A DNA stretch of 35,882 nt from Ectothiorhodospiraceae bacterium (GTDB lineage Bacteria > Pseudomonadota > Gammaproteobacteria > SZUA-152), in contig NVUB02000236.1 of assembly GCA_002401775.2 (NCBI GenBank), positions 1 through 35,882 on the forward strand, written 5' to 3'. The notes under the pieces were generated by a model, which worked only from the letters and a program-made list of their open reading frames with translations, made no database searches and had not been told where the DNA came from. Shown in pieces: positions 1 through 7,790 of the stretch; the stretch's first letter is position 1, and every line of letters starts with the position of its first letter. The position numbers and the translations under genes were made by a program.

Positions 1-1354
1 CATCCCGCGCCAACAACGCATCTACAAACTCGTCGGCATTGAACGGTCGCAGGTCGTCTATGCCTTCTCCTACGCCGATGTAGCGGATGGGTAGGCCGAG
101 GCGTTTGGCGACGGCGAAGATGACGCCGCCTTTGGCGGTGCCGTCGAGTTTGGTGAGGGTGATGCCGGATACGCCGACGGCGTCGCGGAATTGTTCGGCT
201 TGCACGACGGCATTTTGGCCAATGCCGGCGTCTAACACCAGCATGACTTCGTGGGGGGCGGTTTCATCCAGCTTGGTGATGACGCGGCGCACTTTTTTCA
301 GTTCTTCCATGAGATTGGATTGGGTATGCAGACGCCCGGCAGTGTCGGCGATGAGTACGTCGATGCCTTTGGATTTGGCGGATTGTATGGCATCAAAAAT
401 GACGGAGGCTGAATCAGCTCCGGCGTGCTGGGCGACGACGCTGACGTCGTTGCGTTTGCCCCATTCCTGCAATTGCTCAACGGCGGCGGCGCGGAAGGTG
501 TCACCCGCCGCCAGCATTACCGACTTGCCTTCTAACTGGAATTTTTTAGCCAATTTGCCAATGGTGGTAGTTTTGCCCGCGCCGTTAATACCGACCATGA
601 GGATCACATAAGGTGCAGCGCCGATATTGATGTCCAGCGGCTTTACCGATGGCGCAAGGATGGCGGTCATATCTTCTCGCAGCGCTGCGAAAAGCGCGTC
701 GGCGTCATTTAACTGCTTGCGTTTAATGCGTCCGGTGAGGTCAGTGACAATTTCCTGCGTGGCATCTACTCCCACGTCCGAAGTCAGCAACAAGGTTTCG
801 ATTTCGTCTAGCACATCGTCATCGATGGCTTTTTTGCCCAAGACCAAATTCGACAAACCATCGGTGATACCACTTCGGGTACGGCTAAGACCTGCCTTAA
901 GACGAGCAAAGAGGCCTTTTTTCTTAGGCTCTTCTTTCTTAGGTTCTTCGTTTGCTTTCGCTGCTGCCTCCTCATTTACAACGGTAGGCGGCACAGTATC
1001 GGTTGGTAAATCGCTTGCGGCTGAAAGCGATTCTTCTGGCCGAAGCTCTTCTGGCCGAAGCTCTTCAGGCCGAAGCTCTTTTGCCTGAGGCTCTTCAACC
1101 TCCGACGAGAATATTTCTAAAGGCTTTTCTTCGACCGATGCCAAAAGCACATCTGTTGTGGGCGCTTCTAACTCAGAAGCGTCTACTTTAGCCCGCGTTG
1201 ATGTAGTCAGCGCTGATTCAGAGGCCTCAGATTCAGGCGCTGTTATCGACTCACCCTTTTCGACGTCGTTGACGTCGTCTTTAGAGCCGTCCTTTGAACT
1301 GTCCTTTGAACCGTCTCTTGCGGAAGTGAACTTCTTTTTTATGAAACCAAACAT
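1..1354 (-). CDS. ftsY: Signal recognition particle receptor FtsY (3' end cut by window)
   Basis: FtsY is the membrane-associated GTPase that docks SRP-ribosome complexes at the Sec translocon. Translating the minus strand from the ATG at 1352-1354 gives about 451 residues. An acidic, low-complexity N-terminal region (about 150 residues, rich in Glu, Ser and Asp) is followed by the NG domain. Visible GTPase motifs are GINGAGKTTT (P-loop), DTFRAAAVEQL, DTAGR and TKLDG, and the reading ends in RPFNADEFVDALLAR. E. coli FtsY ends almost at the equivalent point, so only a few codons and the stop should lie outside the window. The acidic A domain is known in the family to be variable; here it carries two short tandem repeats. 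The gene diverges from the M16 protease pair, as near ftsY in Pseudomonas-like genomes. ftsE and ftsX would be expected beyond the window edge (inference). Confidence 0.96.
   Translation of the reverse strand, partial: MFGFIKKKFTSARDGSKDSSKDGSKDDVNDVEKGESITAPESEASESALTTSTRAKVDASELEAPTTDVLLASVEEKPLEIFSSEVEEPQAKELRPEELRPEELRPEESLSAASDLPTDTVPPTVVNEEAAAKANEEPKKEEPKKKGLFARLKAGLSRTRSGITDGLSNLVLGKKAIDDDVLDEIETLLLTSDVGVDATQEIVTDLTGRIKRKQLNDADALFAALREDMTAILAPSVKPLDINIGAAPYVILMVGINGAGKTTTIGKLAKKFQLEGKSVMLAAGDTFRAAAVEQLQEWGKRNDVSVVAQHAGADSASVIFDAIQSAKSKGIDVLIADTAGRLHTQSNLMEELKKVRRVITKLDETAPHEVMLVLDAGIGQNAVVQAEQFRDAVGVSGITLTKLDGTAKGGVIFAVAKRLGLPIRYIGVGEGIDDLRPFNADEFVDALLARD
1034..1093. repeat. 15-bp tandem repeat, about 4 units, inside ftsY
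   Basis: Units start at 1034, 1049, 1064 and 1079. The first two are identical (TTCTGGCCGAAGCTC), the third differs by one base and the fourth is degenerate. On the ftsY strand they encode repeated ELRPE pentapeptides in the acidic domain. The unit keeps the reading frame. Confidence 0.9.
1284..1319. repeat. 12-bp tandem repeat, 3 units, inside ftsY
   Basis: The units GAGCCGTCCTTT, GAACTGTCCTTT and GAACCGTCTCTT follow each other directly. They encode four-residue SKDG/SKDS-like repeats near the FtsY N terminus. Confidence 0.8.
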
Positions 1355-1771
1355 GAAATTTTGTGGTCAGACCATCGCCAAACAGGCTTTTTGTGAGAGA
1401 CTCCTGCCAATACTGCTCACCGTATGACTATATACTGAGCCAAATTAAGTGGTTCGCTGGAGTCGAGTAAATTGGGTAGACTATCCTACCACTCGCAGGC
1501 ATGGGGCGTCAGCCATGTATGGGGTGTTAGCTGTATAAAAAACAAGCAACCAGAATCCTAGAAAAATCAGTTGGAACACGGAAACCCACAAAAGCTCTTG
1601 CTGCACCTAGCAAATTCAAAAACTTGCATGTCTTTTCCGCGCCCAACTGAACTTTCTAGGATAATAAACACCAGAATATGGCGTCACCACGATTATGAGC
1701 GAGACCCCGAATTAACGATCTGTATCGAAACTGAACCAACCGCTGAACAAATAATAAACGACGAGAGGCTT
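1355..1771. other. Divergent intergenic region ftsY / M16 protease
   Basis: These 417 bp separate two divergently transcribed genes and must hold both promoters, but I cannot assign hexamers with confidence. The region contains an imperfect 18-bp direct duplication at 1501-1518 and 1519-1536 (13 of 18 identical, both starting ATGGGG) and then the inverted-repeat element at 1555-1662. A long in-frame extension of the protease gene runs through it, but it lacks a signal peptide and overlaps the repeat, so I treat it as noncoding. Confidence 0.6.
1555..1662. repeat. Inverted-repeat element, copy A (108 bp, MITE-like)
   Basis: The left end ATCCTAGAAAAATCAGTTGG (1555-1574) and the right end (1643-1662) are inverted repeats matching at 18 of 20 positions. 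Just inside, CGGAAA and TTTTCCG extend the stem after a small bulge. The right-hand ~28 bp and the left subterminal stretch align with the 190-bp element at 16197-16386, so the two are members of one family with a variable centre. There is no coding capacity. It could be a non-autonomous transposable element or a structured repeat. Confidence 0.8.
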
Positions 1772-3223
1772 ATGAATCCATTATTAACATTTTCCGCTGC
1801 GGCGCTTGCGACCGCGGTACTCGCGGGCTGTGCTACCCCACGCTCCATACCCCCACAGGATGCCAGCATGGCGCCCTCAACTACTGCCGCCATGCCGGCC
1901 AGTAAAGAAGGCCACATTACCAGCGCCGGCGATGTTCACGAATATCAACTTGCCAACGGCCTGAAAATTCTCGTTAAAGAAGACCATCGCGCGCCTATCG
2001 TGGTGTCGCAAATCTGGTACAAGGTTGGCTCCAGCTACGAAGTAAACGGCACAACTGGCGTCGCTCATGTGTTGGAACACATGATGTTTAAAGGCACTAA
2101 AGCGCTCGCCCCTAACGAGTTTTCCCGGGTCATCGCCGCCAATGGCGGCCGGGAGAATGCTTTCACCGGCCAGGATTACACCGCTTATTTCCAACAACTG
2201 GAAAAAAGCCGTCTGCACATTAGCTTCAAACTGGAAGCTGATCGTATGGCCAATCTCAATTTACGTGAAGAAGACTTCGCCAAAGAAGTGAAGGTTGTCA
2301 TGGAGGAACGCCGTATGCGCACCGACGACAAACCTCGCGCATTAACCTATGAACATTTTGCGGCCACCGCCTTTGTTAACAGCCCTTACCATCACCCCAT
2401 TATCGGCTGGATGGATGACCTGGAAAACATGACCGTAGATGATATGCGTGACTGGTATCAAAGCTGGTACGCACCCAATAACGCAACGTTAGTTGTGGCT
2501 GGCGACGTGGATGCAAAAGAAGTCTTTGAACTGGCGAAAAAAACCTATGGCAAAGTGAAAGCCAGACCCATTCCGGTGCTAAAACCCCAAAAAGAAATTG
2601 AGCAAAAAGGTATTCGGCGCATCATCGTGAAAGCACCTGCTCAAGTGCCCTACATGATTATGGGCTACAAGGTACCTGTAGTTGCGACTGCTGAACATGA
2701 ATGGGAGCCTTACGCGCTGGAAATGCTGGCCAGTGTTCTTGATGCCGGAGAAAGTTCTCGCTTTGCCAAGCAATTGGTGCGTGGCACACAGGTAGCGACC
2801 AGCGTTGGCGCAGGCTATGACATCTATTCTCGCTTAGACGAATTAATGTTATTCGATGGCACCCCTGCCACCGGCAAGTCCGTAGAAGAGCTTGAAACCG
2901 CCATTCGTGCGCAAATCGAAACTCTTAAAACCGAACTCGTAGACCAGGCCGAGCTTGACCGCATTAAGGCGCAGGTCGTCGCGAGCAAGGTTTACGAAAA
3001 AGACTCCGTATTTTACCAGGCCATGCAGATAGGAACGCTTGCAACGGTGGGGCTCGACTGGCAATTAATGGATAAATTTGTAGAACGCCTGCGCGCGGTA
3101 ACACCGAAGCAGGTTCAAGCCGTTGCCAAAAAATACCTGATTGATGATCACTTGACCGTGGCCGTACTGGATCCTCAGCCCTCGCCCGTCGCCGCAATAG
3201 GAGGCCATTCACATGACCACTAA
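1772..3223 (+). CDS. M16 zinc metalloprotease, lipoprotein (catalytic subunit)
   Basis: This is an M16 (pitrilysin/insulinase) family peptidase of 483 residues. The start at 1772 is preferred because GAGAGG precedes it and the product begins with a lipoprotein signal ending in LAGC (Cys20); an upstream in-frame extension has no such feature. The inverted zinc motif HVLEH is at residues 99-103, followed by NAFTGQDYT and a distal Glu in the stretch EVKVVMEERR (about residues 172-181), which supplies the third zinc ligand in this family. It should therefore be an active, membrane-anchored periplasmic protease. Its stop codon overlaps the start of the second M16 gene by 11 bp, so the two are co-translated. 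A pair of one catalytic and one non-catalytic M16 gene next to ftsY is the usual arrangement in Pseudomonas-like genomes. The natural substrate is unknown. Confidence 0.93.
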   Translation: MNPLLTFSAAALATAVLAGCATPRSIPPQDASMAPSTTAAMPASKEGHITSAGDVHEYQLANGLKILVKEDHRAPIVVSQIWYKVGSSYEVNGTTGVAHVLEHMMFKGTKALAPNEFSRVIAANGGRENAFTGQDYTAYFQQLEKSRLHISFKLEADRMANLNLREEDFAKEVKVVMEERRMRTDDKPRALTYEHFAATAFVNSPYHHPIIGWMDDLENMTVDDMRDWYQSWYAPNNATLVVAGDVDAKEVFELAKKTYGKVKARPIPVLKPQKEIEQKGIRRIIVKAPAQVPYMIMGYKVPVVATAEHEWEPYALEMLASVLDAGESSRFAKQLVRGTQVATSVGAGYDIYSRLDELMLFDGTPATGKSVEELETAIRAQIETLKTELVDQAELDRIKAQVVASKVYEKDSVFYQAMQIGTLATVGLDWQLMDKFVERLRAVTPKQVQAVAKKYLIDDHLTVAVLDPQPSPVAAIGGHSHDH

Positions 3224-4547
3224 CACTATTCGTTTACTGATCTGTTCTGTGTTGGTCAGCGCTTTTGCACTGACCACCGCTAATGCCAACCCCAACATTG
3301 AACACTGGAGCACGAAAAACGGCACACGTGTATATTTTGTACCGGCTCCTGAATTACCCATTGTTGACCTGCGTATTATTTTTAATGCCGGAGCTGCCCG
3401 TGATGGGAACAGCCCTAGCGTCGCGTTAATGACCAATGGGCTATTAGCCGAAGGTGCCGGAGGGTTAAGTGCCGATCAGCTCGCCGAGCAATTTGAATCC
3501 ATCGGCGCGCGATTTGGCAATAGCGCCCAACGTGATATGGCGGTGCTCAGTCTGCGCACCTTATCGGAAAAAAAGGTCTTTGATGCGGCGGTAAAAACCC
3601 TTACCACCATTCTCACTCAACCGGATTTTCCTGAAAAAGCCTTTGAACGTGAACGCAGTCGTTTATTGACCGGGCTCCAACGCCGTAAACAATCGCCGGG
3701 TGTACAGGCCGATGAAGCCTTTTATAATGCCGTGTATACGAACCACCCCTACCGCAATCAACCCACCGGCACGGAACAGGGTATCAACCAGTTATCCACC
3801 GATAAACTCCAAGCCTTCTACGAAAAATATTATGTGGGGAAAAATGCCGTGCTGGCCATTGTCGGTGATTTATCACGAGCCGATGCAGAAGTGCTTGCCG
3901 AAGATCTAATGGGAAAGCTGGCCGAGGGTAAACCTGCGGACAATTTGCCAACCGTGAACGCGCTTTCTGAAAGTAATGAAATTCGCATTAACCATCCTTC
4001 TGCGCAAACGCATATTCTTATGGGGCAACCCGGCATGAAACGCGGCGACACTGACTATTTCACCCTCTATGTGGGTAACCACATGCTAGGTGGCAGCGGT
4101 CTAGTGGCTCGGCTTTCCAATGAAATTCGTGAAAAACGCGGATTGGCCTACAGCTCGTATAGCTATTTCCGCCCCATGCGTGAAAATGGCCCGTACACTA
4201 TTGGCCTGCAAACCAAAAATGAATCTGCAGAAGAAGCACTAACAGTGCTGCGGGAAACTATCGGGGATTTCATCAAAGAAGGGCCGACAGCTGAAGAACT
4301 GGATGCTTCCAAGAAAAATATCACGGGTGGGTTTGCGCTGCGTATTTCCAGCAATAAAAAAATTATCGATTACATCGGTATGATCGGTTTTTACCAATTG
4401 CCCATGGATTACCTGGATACTTTCAATACCCGGATTCAGGCGGTTACCATAGAAGACATCAAAAAAGCCTTCCAGGGCCGAATCGACATCGACAAAATGA
4501 TTACCGTCATGGTCGGTGGTAATGTAAAACCTGCGGATGCCCTGTAA
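3213..4547 (+). CDS. M16 family peptidase-like partner subunit (non-catalytic)
   Basis: A 444-residue M16 family protein with an N-terminal signal peptide (cleavage plausible after ANA, residue 25), so periplasmic. The HxxEH zinc motif is absent: the corresponding region reads ALMTNGLLAEG. The C-terminal half keeps the REKRGLAYSSYSYF segment, which resembles the Arg/Tyr substrate-binding element seen in M16B partner subunits. In two-subunit M16B enzymes one chain carries zinc and the other carries this element, so it probably forms a heterodimer with the upstream product. Translation is coupled by the 11-bp overlap. In the relatives I recall, rsmD usually follows; here it is replaced by unrelated small genes. 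Confidence 0.92.
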   Translation: MTTNTIRLLICSVLVSAFALTTANANPNIEHWSTKNGTRVYFVPAPELPIVDLRIIFNAGAARDGNSPSVALMTNGLLAEGAGGLSADQLAEQFESIGARFGNSAQRDMAVLSLRTLSEKKVFDAAVKTLTTILTQPDFPEKAFERERSRLLTGLQRRKQSPGVQADEAFYNAVYTNHPYRNQPTGTEQGINQLSTDKLQAFYEKYYVGKNAVLAIVGDLSRADAEVLAEDLMGKLAEGKPADNLPTVNALSESNEIRINHPSAQTHILMGQPGMKRGDTDYFTLYVGNHMLGGSGLVARLSNEIREKRGLAYSSYSYFRPMRENGPYTIGLQTKNESAEEALTVLRETIGDFIKEGPTAEELDASKKNITGGFALRISSNKKIIDYIGMIGFYQLPMDYLDTFNTRIQAVTIEDIKKAFQGRIDIDKMITVMVGGNVKPADAL

Positions 4548-4560
4548 GTAGATTTATGAC

Positions 4561-4591
4561 GACAGGTAACAGAGCCTTACGGTTACCTGTC
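4561..4591. promoter_or_regulatory. 10-bp perfect hairpin between the M16 pair and the next gene
   Basis: GACAGGTAAC at 4561-4570 pairs perfectly with GTTACCTGTC at 4582-4591 across an 11-nt loop. No T-run follows, so it is not a typical intrinsic terminator. It sits 16 bp before the start codon at 4608 and could stabilise the upstream mRNA end or modulate translation of the next gene. Confidence 0.6.
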
Positions 4592-4607
4592 CGATAAAGG
4601 AAAACAC

Positions 4608-5084
4608 ATGAGCAATTACAAAAAACTTCGCAAATTCGACCTCGAAGATCTGCTCTTTACTGAAACAGAAACCCGCATTGTATTGAAGTTTATATTTGCA
4701 GAGACCCATCATAAAGATATTGACTCACTGCCCATGAGCGACCGTTTGCGAGAATTTGCGCAGGCACTGTTGGTAGAAGCCATTGATGCCTCGTACGCCA
4801 TTGGTTATGCGCATGGGCTATTCAGAAGCGTTAAAAACCCGGTAAAAGGTGCCCTGAAAATACTGAAAAGCTTTGGAAAAAAAGCCAGCCAAAACTGGTT
4901 TAAACATGCGTCCGTACACGATATACAAAATGCCCAGGTTTATAATTTTGTGCTGGATGAAGTAGGACGACAGTTTAGTCGTGAATTAAAAATTTTTGTG
5001 ACAAACAATCAACCAGATGAACCCCTGGGGGCATTTTTAGCCTATAAAGTGCCCACACACGGTATTGTGATCAGGTGGGGGTAA
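4608..5084 (+). CDS. Hypothetical protein
   Basis: A 158-residue protein I do not recognise. An AAAGGAAAA ribosome-binding-like stretch precedes the ATG. The middle (about residues 45-75) is helical with SDRLREFAQALLVEAIDASYA, followed by a basic stretch (NPVKGALKILKSFGKKASQNWFK, about 82-104). There is no signal peptide and no clear membrane segment. The stop lies 3 bp before the ankyrin gene, so the two are probably one transcript and may work together. The helical-basic pattern could suit a cytoplasmic partner of the ankyrin protein, but this is only inference from adjacency. Confidence 0.75.
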   Translation: MSNYKKLRKFDLEDLLFTETETRIVLKFIFAETHHKDIDSLPMSDRLREFAQALLVEAIDASYAIGYAHGLFRSVKNPVKGALKILKSFGKKASQNWFKHASVHDIQNAQVYNFVLDEVGRQFSRELKIFVTNNQPDEPLGAFLAYKVPTHGIVIRWG

Positions 5085-5087
5085 CCC

Positions 5088-5609
5088 ATGAAAAAAAAAA
5101 TGTTCTTTGGCGGTGTCAGCGGTATTTTCTTGGCAATATTCGGGTTTATGTTGTACGACATGTCGGAAATGAAGATAGAAGTCTTGATTTTGTGTAGTTC
5201 AAATGAAGGAGGCATACGAATCCCGAGCAATCTTTGCCATTACTATATGCTCAACTACCGAATCAATGAAAAGGACATTAAAGCATTAAGTGAAGGCGCA
5301 GGCCTCGACTATATTCTTAATGGAGAAAGCCCTAAAAACTATGACATAGCAAAAGCTTTTCTCGCACGCGGTCTTGATGTGAATGGTATTAGTCACTATA
5401 GCGGTATGACTCCGCTACAAGCTACCGCCCTAAGCAACGATGTGCAAAGTGTTAAATTTTTACTCGAGAAAGGGGCTGATTTACATCTTACTGGAGACAA
5501 GGGAATAACAGCGCTAGCGCTTGCAAAAAAAATGCACGTGGTAGGCAATAAGCTACGGGACAGAACTGAAATCATCCAGATATTATCGGATGCGGAAAAA
5601 CCACAATAA
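5088..5609 (+). CDS. Ankyrin-repeat protein with N-terminal membrane anchor
   Basis: A 173-residue protein. Residues about 5-24 (MFFGGVSGIFLAIFGFMLY) form a signal anchor or signal peptide. The C-terminal half has ankyrin-type repeats: YDIAKAFLARGLDVNG and MTPLQATALSNDVQSVKFLLEKGADLHL are clear, with a third partial one after TGDKGITALALAKK. Ankyrin repeats mediate protein binding; the target is unknown. The gene follows the preceding hypothetical gene by 3 bp. The start codon runs straight into a run of ten A residues (5091-5100), with a second in-frame ATG just after it, so either start would give nearly the same protein. Confidence 0.82.
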   Translation: MKKKMFFGGVSGIFLAIFGFMLYDMSEMKIEVLILCSSNEGGIRIPSNLCHYYMLNYRINEKDIKALSEGAGLDYILNGESPKNYDIAKAFLARGLDVNGISHYSGMTPLQATALSNDVQSVKFLLEKGADLHLTGDKGITALALAKKMHVVGNKLRDRTEIIQILSDAEKPQ

Positions 5610-5703
5610 AGGACGTATGTTTTCAATAAACGACAAGCAGCACTTTCAACGGACAACACCCTAACAATGGCAGCCCCAGCAACAATTAGGCAGGCGTTAT
5701 AAT

Positions 5704-6144
5704 ATGACGTCAACTAACCGTCTTGATATTACTTATGCCGTCAATGAAAAGCCCAGCACTGAGGAATTTATCAACGTGCTGGTTTCTTCTTCACTGGCCG
5801 AACGTCGGCCAGTGGAAGACCGGGGTTGCATTGAAGGGATGTTGAACAATGCCAACCTGATTGTGACGGCGCATATTGATAACAAACTCATTGGCATTGC
5901 CCGTTCTGTGACTGACTTTCATTATGCCTGTTATTTGTCAGACATCGCCGTTGACCAACAACACCAACACAAGGGCATCGGCAAACGACTTATACAGCTT
6001 ACGCAGGAACAATTAGGCAAGCGCTGTAAACTGATTTTGCTCTCTGCACCCGATGCTACTGACTATTATCCCAAAATCGGATTCAGCCACCATCCTCACG
6101 CCTGGCTGTTAAACAGGGATCAACCCCTTACGATTGACCCATAA
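5704..6144 (+). CDS. GNAT family N-acetyltransferase
   Basis: A 146-residue GNAT-fold protein. The acetyl-CoA binding motif A is visible as YLSDIAVDQQHQHKGIGKRL (about residues 79-98, with Q-x-x-G-x-G-K), preceded by a beta strand NKLIGIARSV. The motif B region SAPDATDYYPKIGF (about 117-131) with its Tyr is typical of small-molecule acetyltransferases of the YhbS/PhnO-like type. The acceptor substrate cannot be told from sequence. The ATG at 5704 gives the full domain. The gene stands between the ankyrin gene and dut on the same strand with 50-95 bp gaps. Confidence 0.88.
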   Translation: MTSTNRLDITYAVNEKPSTEEFINVLVSSSLAERRPVEDRGCIEGMLNNANLIVTAHIDNKLIGIARSVTDFHYACYLSDIAVDQQHQHKGIGKRLIQLTQEQLGKRCKLILLSAPDATDYYPKIGFSHHPHAWLLNRDQPLTIDP

Positions 6145-6195
6145 GCAAATAGCGCACATTCAGTTGTCCGCTTTCAAACAAGAGCACTGACGTTA

Positions 6196-6651
6196 ATGAC
6201 TCAAATTCAACTACAAATTCTCGACCCTCGCCTTGGCAAGGAAATCGAATTACCCCACTACGCCACTGATGGCTCCGCAGGCATGGACCTTCGCGCCTGT
6301 CTCGATGAGGCATTGGAAATAAAGCCCGGCGAAACTCACTTGATTCCCACTGGCATCGCCATTCACATTGGTGACCCTGGACTCGCCGCAGTATTGCTCC
6401 CACGTTCAGGTCTGGGACACAAACACGGCATCGTATTGGGCAACCTCACCGGCCTCATCGACTCGGATTATCAGGGACAGTTATTTGTATCCTGCTGGAA
6501 CCGCAGTGATAAGGCGTTTACCATTAACCCCGCTGAACGCATTGCGCAAATGGTGTTTGTACCTGTAGTACAAGCCAGCTTTGAAATTGTAAAAAGTTTT
6601 AATCAAAGTGATCGTGGCGAAGGTGGGTTTGGACACACGGGCGTTCGCTAA
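6196..6651 (+). CDS. dut: Deoxyuridine 5'-triphosphate nucleotidohydrolase (dUTPase)
   Basis: dUTPase hydrolyses dUTP to dUMP and pyrophosphate, keeping uracil out of DNA and supplying the thymidylate pathway. The 151-residue length equals the usual homotrimeric bacterial enzyme. All five motifs are visible: [40 protein letters not shown] and the C-terminal [10 protein letters not shown], whose Phe stacks on the base. In Pseudomonas-type genomes dut lies directly before algC and argB. Here about 6.4 kb holding small genes and a sulfur assimilation cluster separates it from algC, and coaBC is not upstream. Confidence 0.97.
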   Translation: MTQIQLQILDPRLGKEIELPHYATDGSAGMDLRACLDEALEIKPGETHLIPTGIAIHIGDPGLAAVLLPRSGLGHKHGIVLGNLTGLIDSDYQGQLFVSCWNRSDKAFTINPAERIAQMVFVPVVQASFEIVKSFNQSDRGEGGFGHTGVR

Positions 6652-6673
6652 TTGTTGAAAACCACAACACCGC

Positions 6674-7075
6674 ATGGAAACTCTCGTGGATAAAACCTAT
6701 TACCTCATTATTGGCTCAAAAGAGTACAAAATATCTTCATCTGAAAACTCAGCTCTTGAACAAATGGTGACTGCCAAATTTCCCGTTATAGGCGAGAGTA
6801 ATACTATTAAAGGTGAAATATATTTCCTGACCACCATTGACATCCCCTTCGATGGAAGCCAAAGAGAAGTATTTGAGATCGGAGATATTGTCTATTGGCG
6901 CTCACCCAATGAAAATATTTTTGCCATCGCCATATTTTATGGAAACACAGAGCATGGCGATGGAAATTCACCGACCGCCGCAAGCCCTTGCATAAAACTT
7001 GGCACCGTAGACCGTGATTGCGCCGATTTGGCACAAGTAAAGCCGGGTGACAAAATCACGCTTGTTTGCCGATAA
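6674..7075 (+). CDS. Cyclophilin-like fold protein (DUF369/TM1367-type)
   Basis: A 133-residue protein resembling the cyclophilin-like superfamily of small bacterial proteins: GEIYFLTTIDIP, then FEIGDIVYWRSPNENIFAIAIFYGNT, then a Pro/Ala-Ser segment (SPTAASPCIKLGTV) match the family pattern of a G-E-I-Y-F strand, a G-D-I-x-Y-W strand and a late A-S-P motif. No enzymatic residues of true prolyl isomerases can be identified, and the family function is not established. The gene begins 22 bp after dut and is likely co-transcribed with it. There is no signal peptide. Confidence 0.72.
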   Translation: METLVDKTYYLIIGSKEYKISSSENSALEQMVTAKFPVIGESNTIKGEIYFLTTIDIPFDGSQREVFEIGDIVYWRSPNENIFAIAIFYGNTEHGDGNSPTAASPCIKLGTVDRDCADLAQVKPGDKITLVCR

Positions 7076-7090
7076 ATTGAGGATTTTATT

Positions 7091-7169
7091 ATTTTACGTA
7101 ATATCTTGCGTTAATGTCTTGCGTTAACACCTTACATTAATACTTTATACTAATGCCTTATCGTAAATG
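7091..7169. repeat. Degenerate 13-bp tandem repeat, 5-6 units, intergenic
   Basis: Adjacent 13-bp units start at 7104 (TCTTGCGTTAATG), 7117 (TCTTGCGTTAACA), 7130 (CCTTACATTAATA) and 7143 (CTTTATACTAATG), with a 14-bp unit at 7156 (CCTTATCGTAAATG). A weaker unit precedes at 7091-7103. The tract fills most of the gap between the cyclophilin-like gene and the next gene. Confidence 0.85.
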
Positions 7170-7216
7170 TCTTTTCATACACATGAAACTTATAACGCCA
7201 AACACAACAATATCCG

Positions 7217-7678
7217 ATGAATAACTTTCAGTCAGAATGGGCAATCATTCATAACAATATCGAAAACTATGAAACTCAATCGTTAATTATTAAACTGATC
7301 AGCGCACTCATCTGTGCCTATGCAGTCACGTCCCACATATCTCCCTTATTTTCAATTTCACTTATCCTCATATTATGGCTGCTCGATGGTATTTGGAAAA
7401 CATTTCAACATCGCTTGCAAAAAAGAATACTATTAATCGAAAAAGTATTATTGGCGGATCGTTTTAACCATAATGCTGACCATCACCCTGTCCACAGCAC
7501 TGATAACGATACTGACCACAACACGAAAAGTACTCGCGCCTTTCAACTATATTCACAATGGGACGCACAACGCAAAGGGCCAATAAGTCTAATAATAGAA
7601 TATTGTTTACAGTCTATTAAACCAACAATCGCTTACCCTTATGTGCTTTTCATTCCCTTGATTATTATTTTTAGCTGA
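7217..7678 (+). CDS. Small membrane protein of unknown function
   Basis: A 153-residue protein, not assigned to a named family. It has two adjacent hydrophobic segments (about residues 23-41 and 44-61), then a basic/amphipathic stretch IWKTFQHRLQKRILLIEKVLL. A His/Asp/Asn/Thr-rich linker (about 84-105) follows, and a C-terminal hydrophobic segment ends at the last residue (IAYPYVLFIPLIIIFS). The linker is encoded by four 12-bp tandem units, so its composition probably reflects repeat expansion rather than function. It stands alone between a repeat tract and the convergent cysH. Confidence 0.72.
   Translation: MNNFQSEWAIIHNNIENYETQSLIIKLISALICAYAVTSHISPLFSISLILILWLLDGIWKTFQHRLQKRILLIEKVLLADRFNHNADHHPVHSTDNDTDHNTKSTRAFQLYSQWDAQRKGPISLIIEYCLQSIKPTIAYPYVLFIPLIIIFS
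7476..7523. repeat. 12-bp tandem repeat, 4 units, inside the membrane-protein gene
   Basis: Units CTGACCATCACC, CTGTCCACAGCA, CTGATAACGATA and CTGACCACAACA run head to tail. They account for the His/Asp/Thr-rich linker of the encoded protein and keep the frame. Confidence 0.8.
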
Positions 7679-7790
7679 CAACAACGGCCCCTCAATCACA
7701 CCACCATTATTTTTACAAAAATAACCGTCAGTCGTGTTATCGGGGCAGGCCAAAAATCAGGCGCGATTTATGCAACTGTAAGGTCAACAA

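Noticed and set aside
87-611. Long plus-strand reading frames across the ftsY region (87-611, 627-1088, 1158-1427).
   Set aside because: They run antisense to a complete FtsY NG domain with all GTPase motifs and have repetitive Ser/Ala-rich, gene-unlike products.
1571-1771. Upstream extension of the M16 protease start (67 residues).
   Set aside because: It overlaps the inverted-repeat element, would bury the lipoprotein signal inside the protein, and has no ribosome-binding site.
7091-7169. The 13-bp tandem units as a CRISPR array.
   Set aside because: The units adjoin without spacers, are far too short and are degenerate; no cas genes occur.
7707-7724. TTATTTTT/AAAAATAA as a terminator between the membrane-protein gene and cysH.
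   Set aside because: The arms are only two bases apart, so a real stem would be short and purely A/T; too weak to call.
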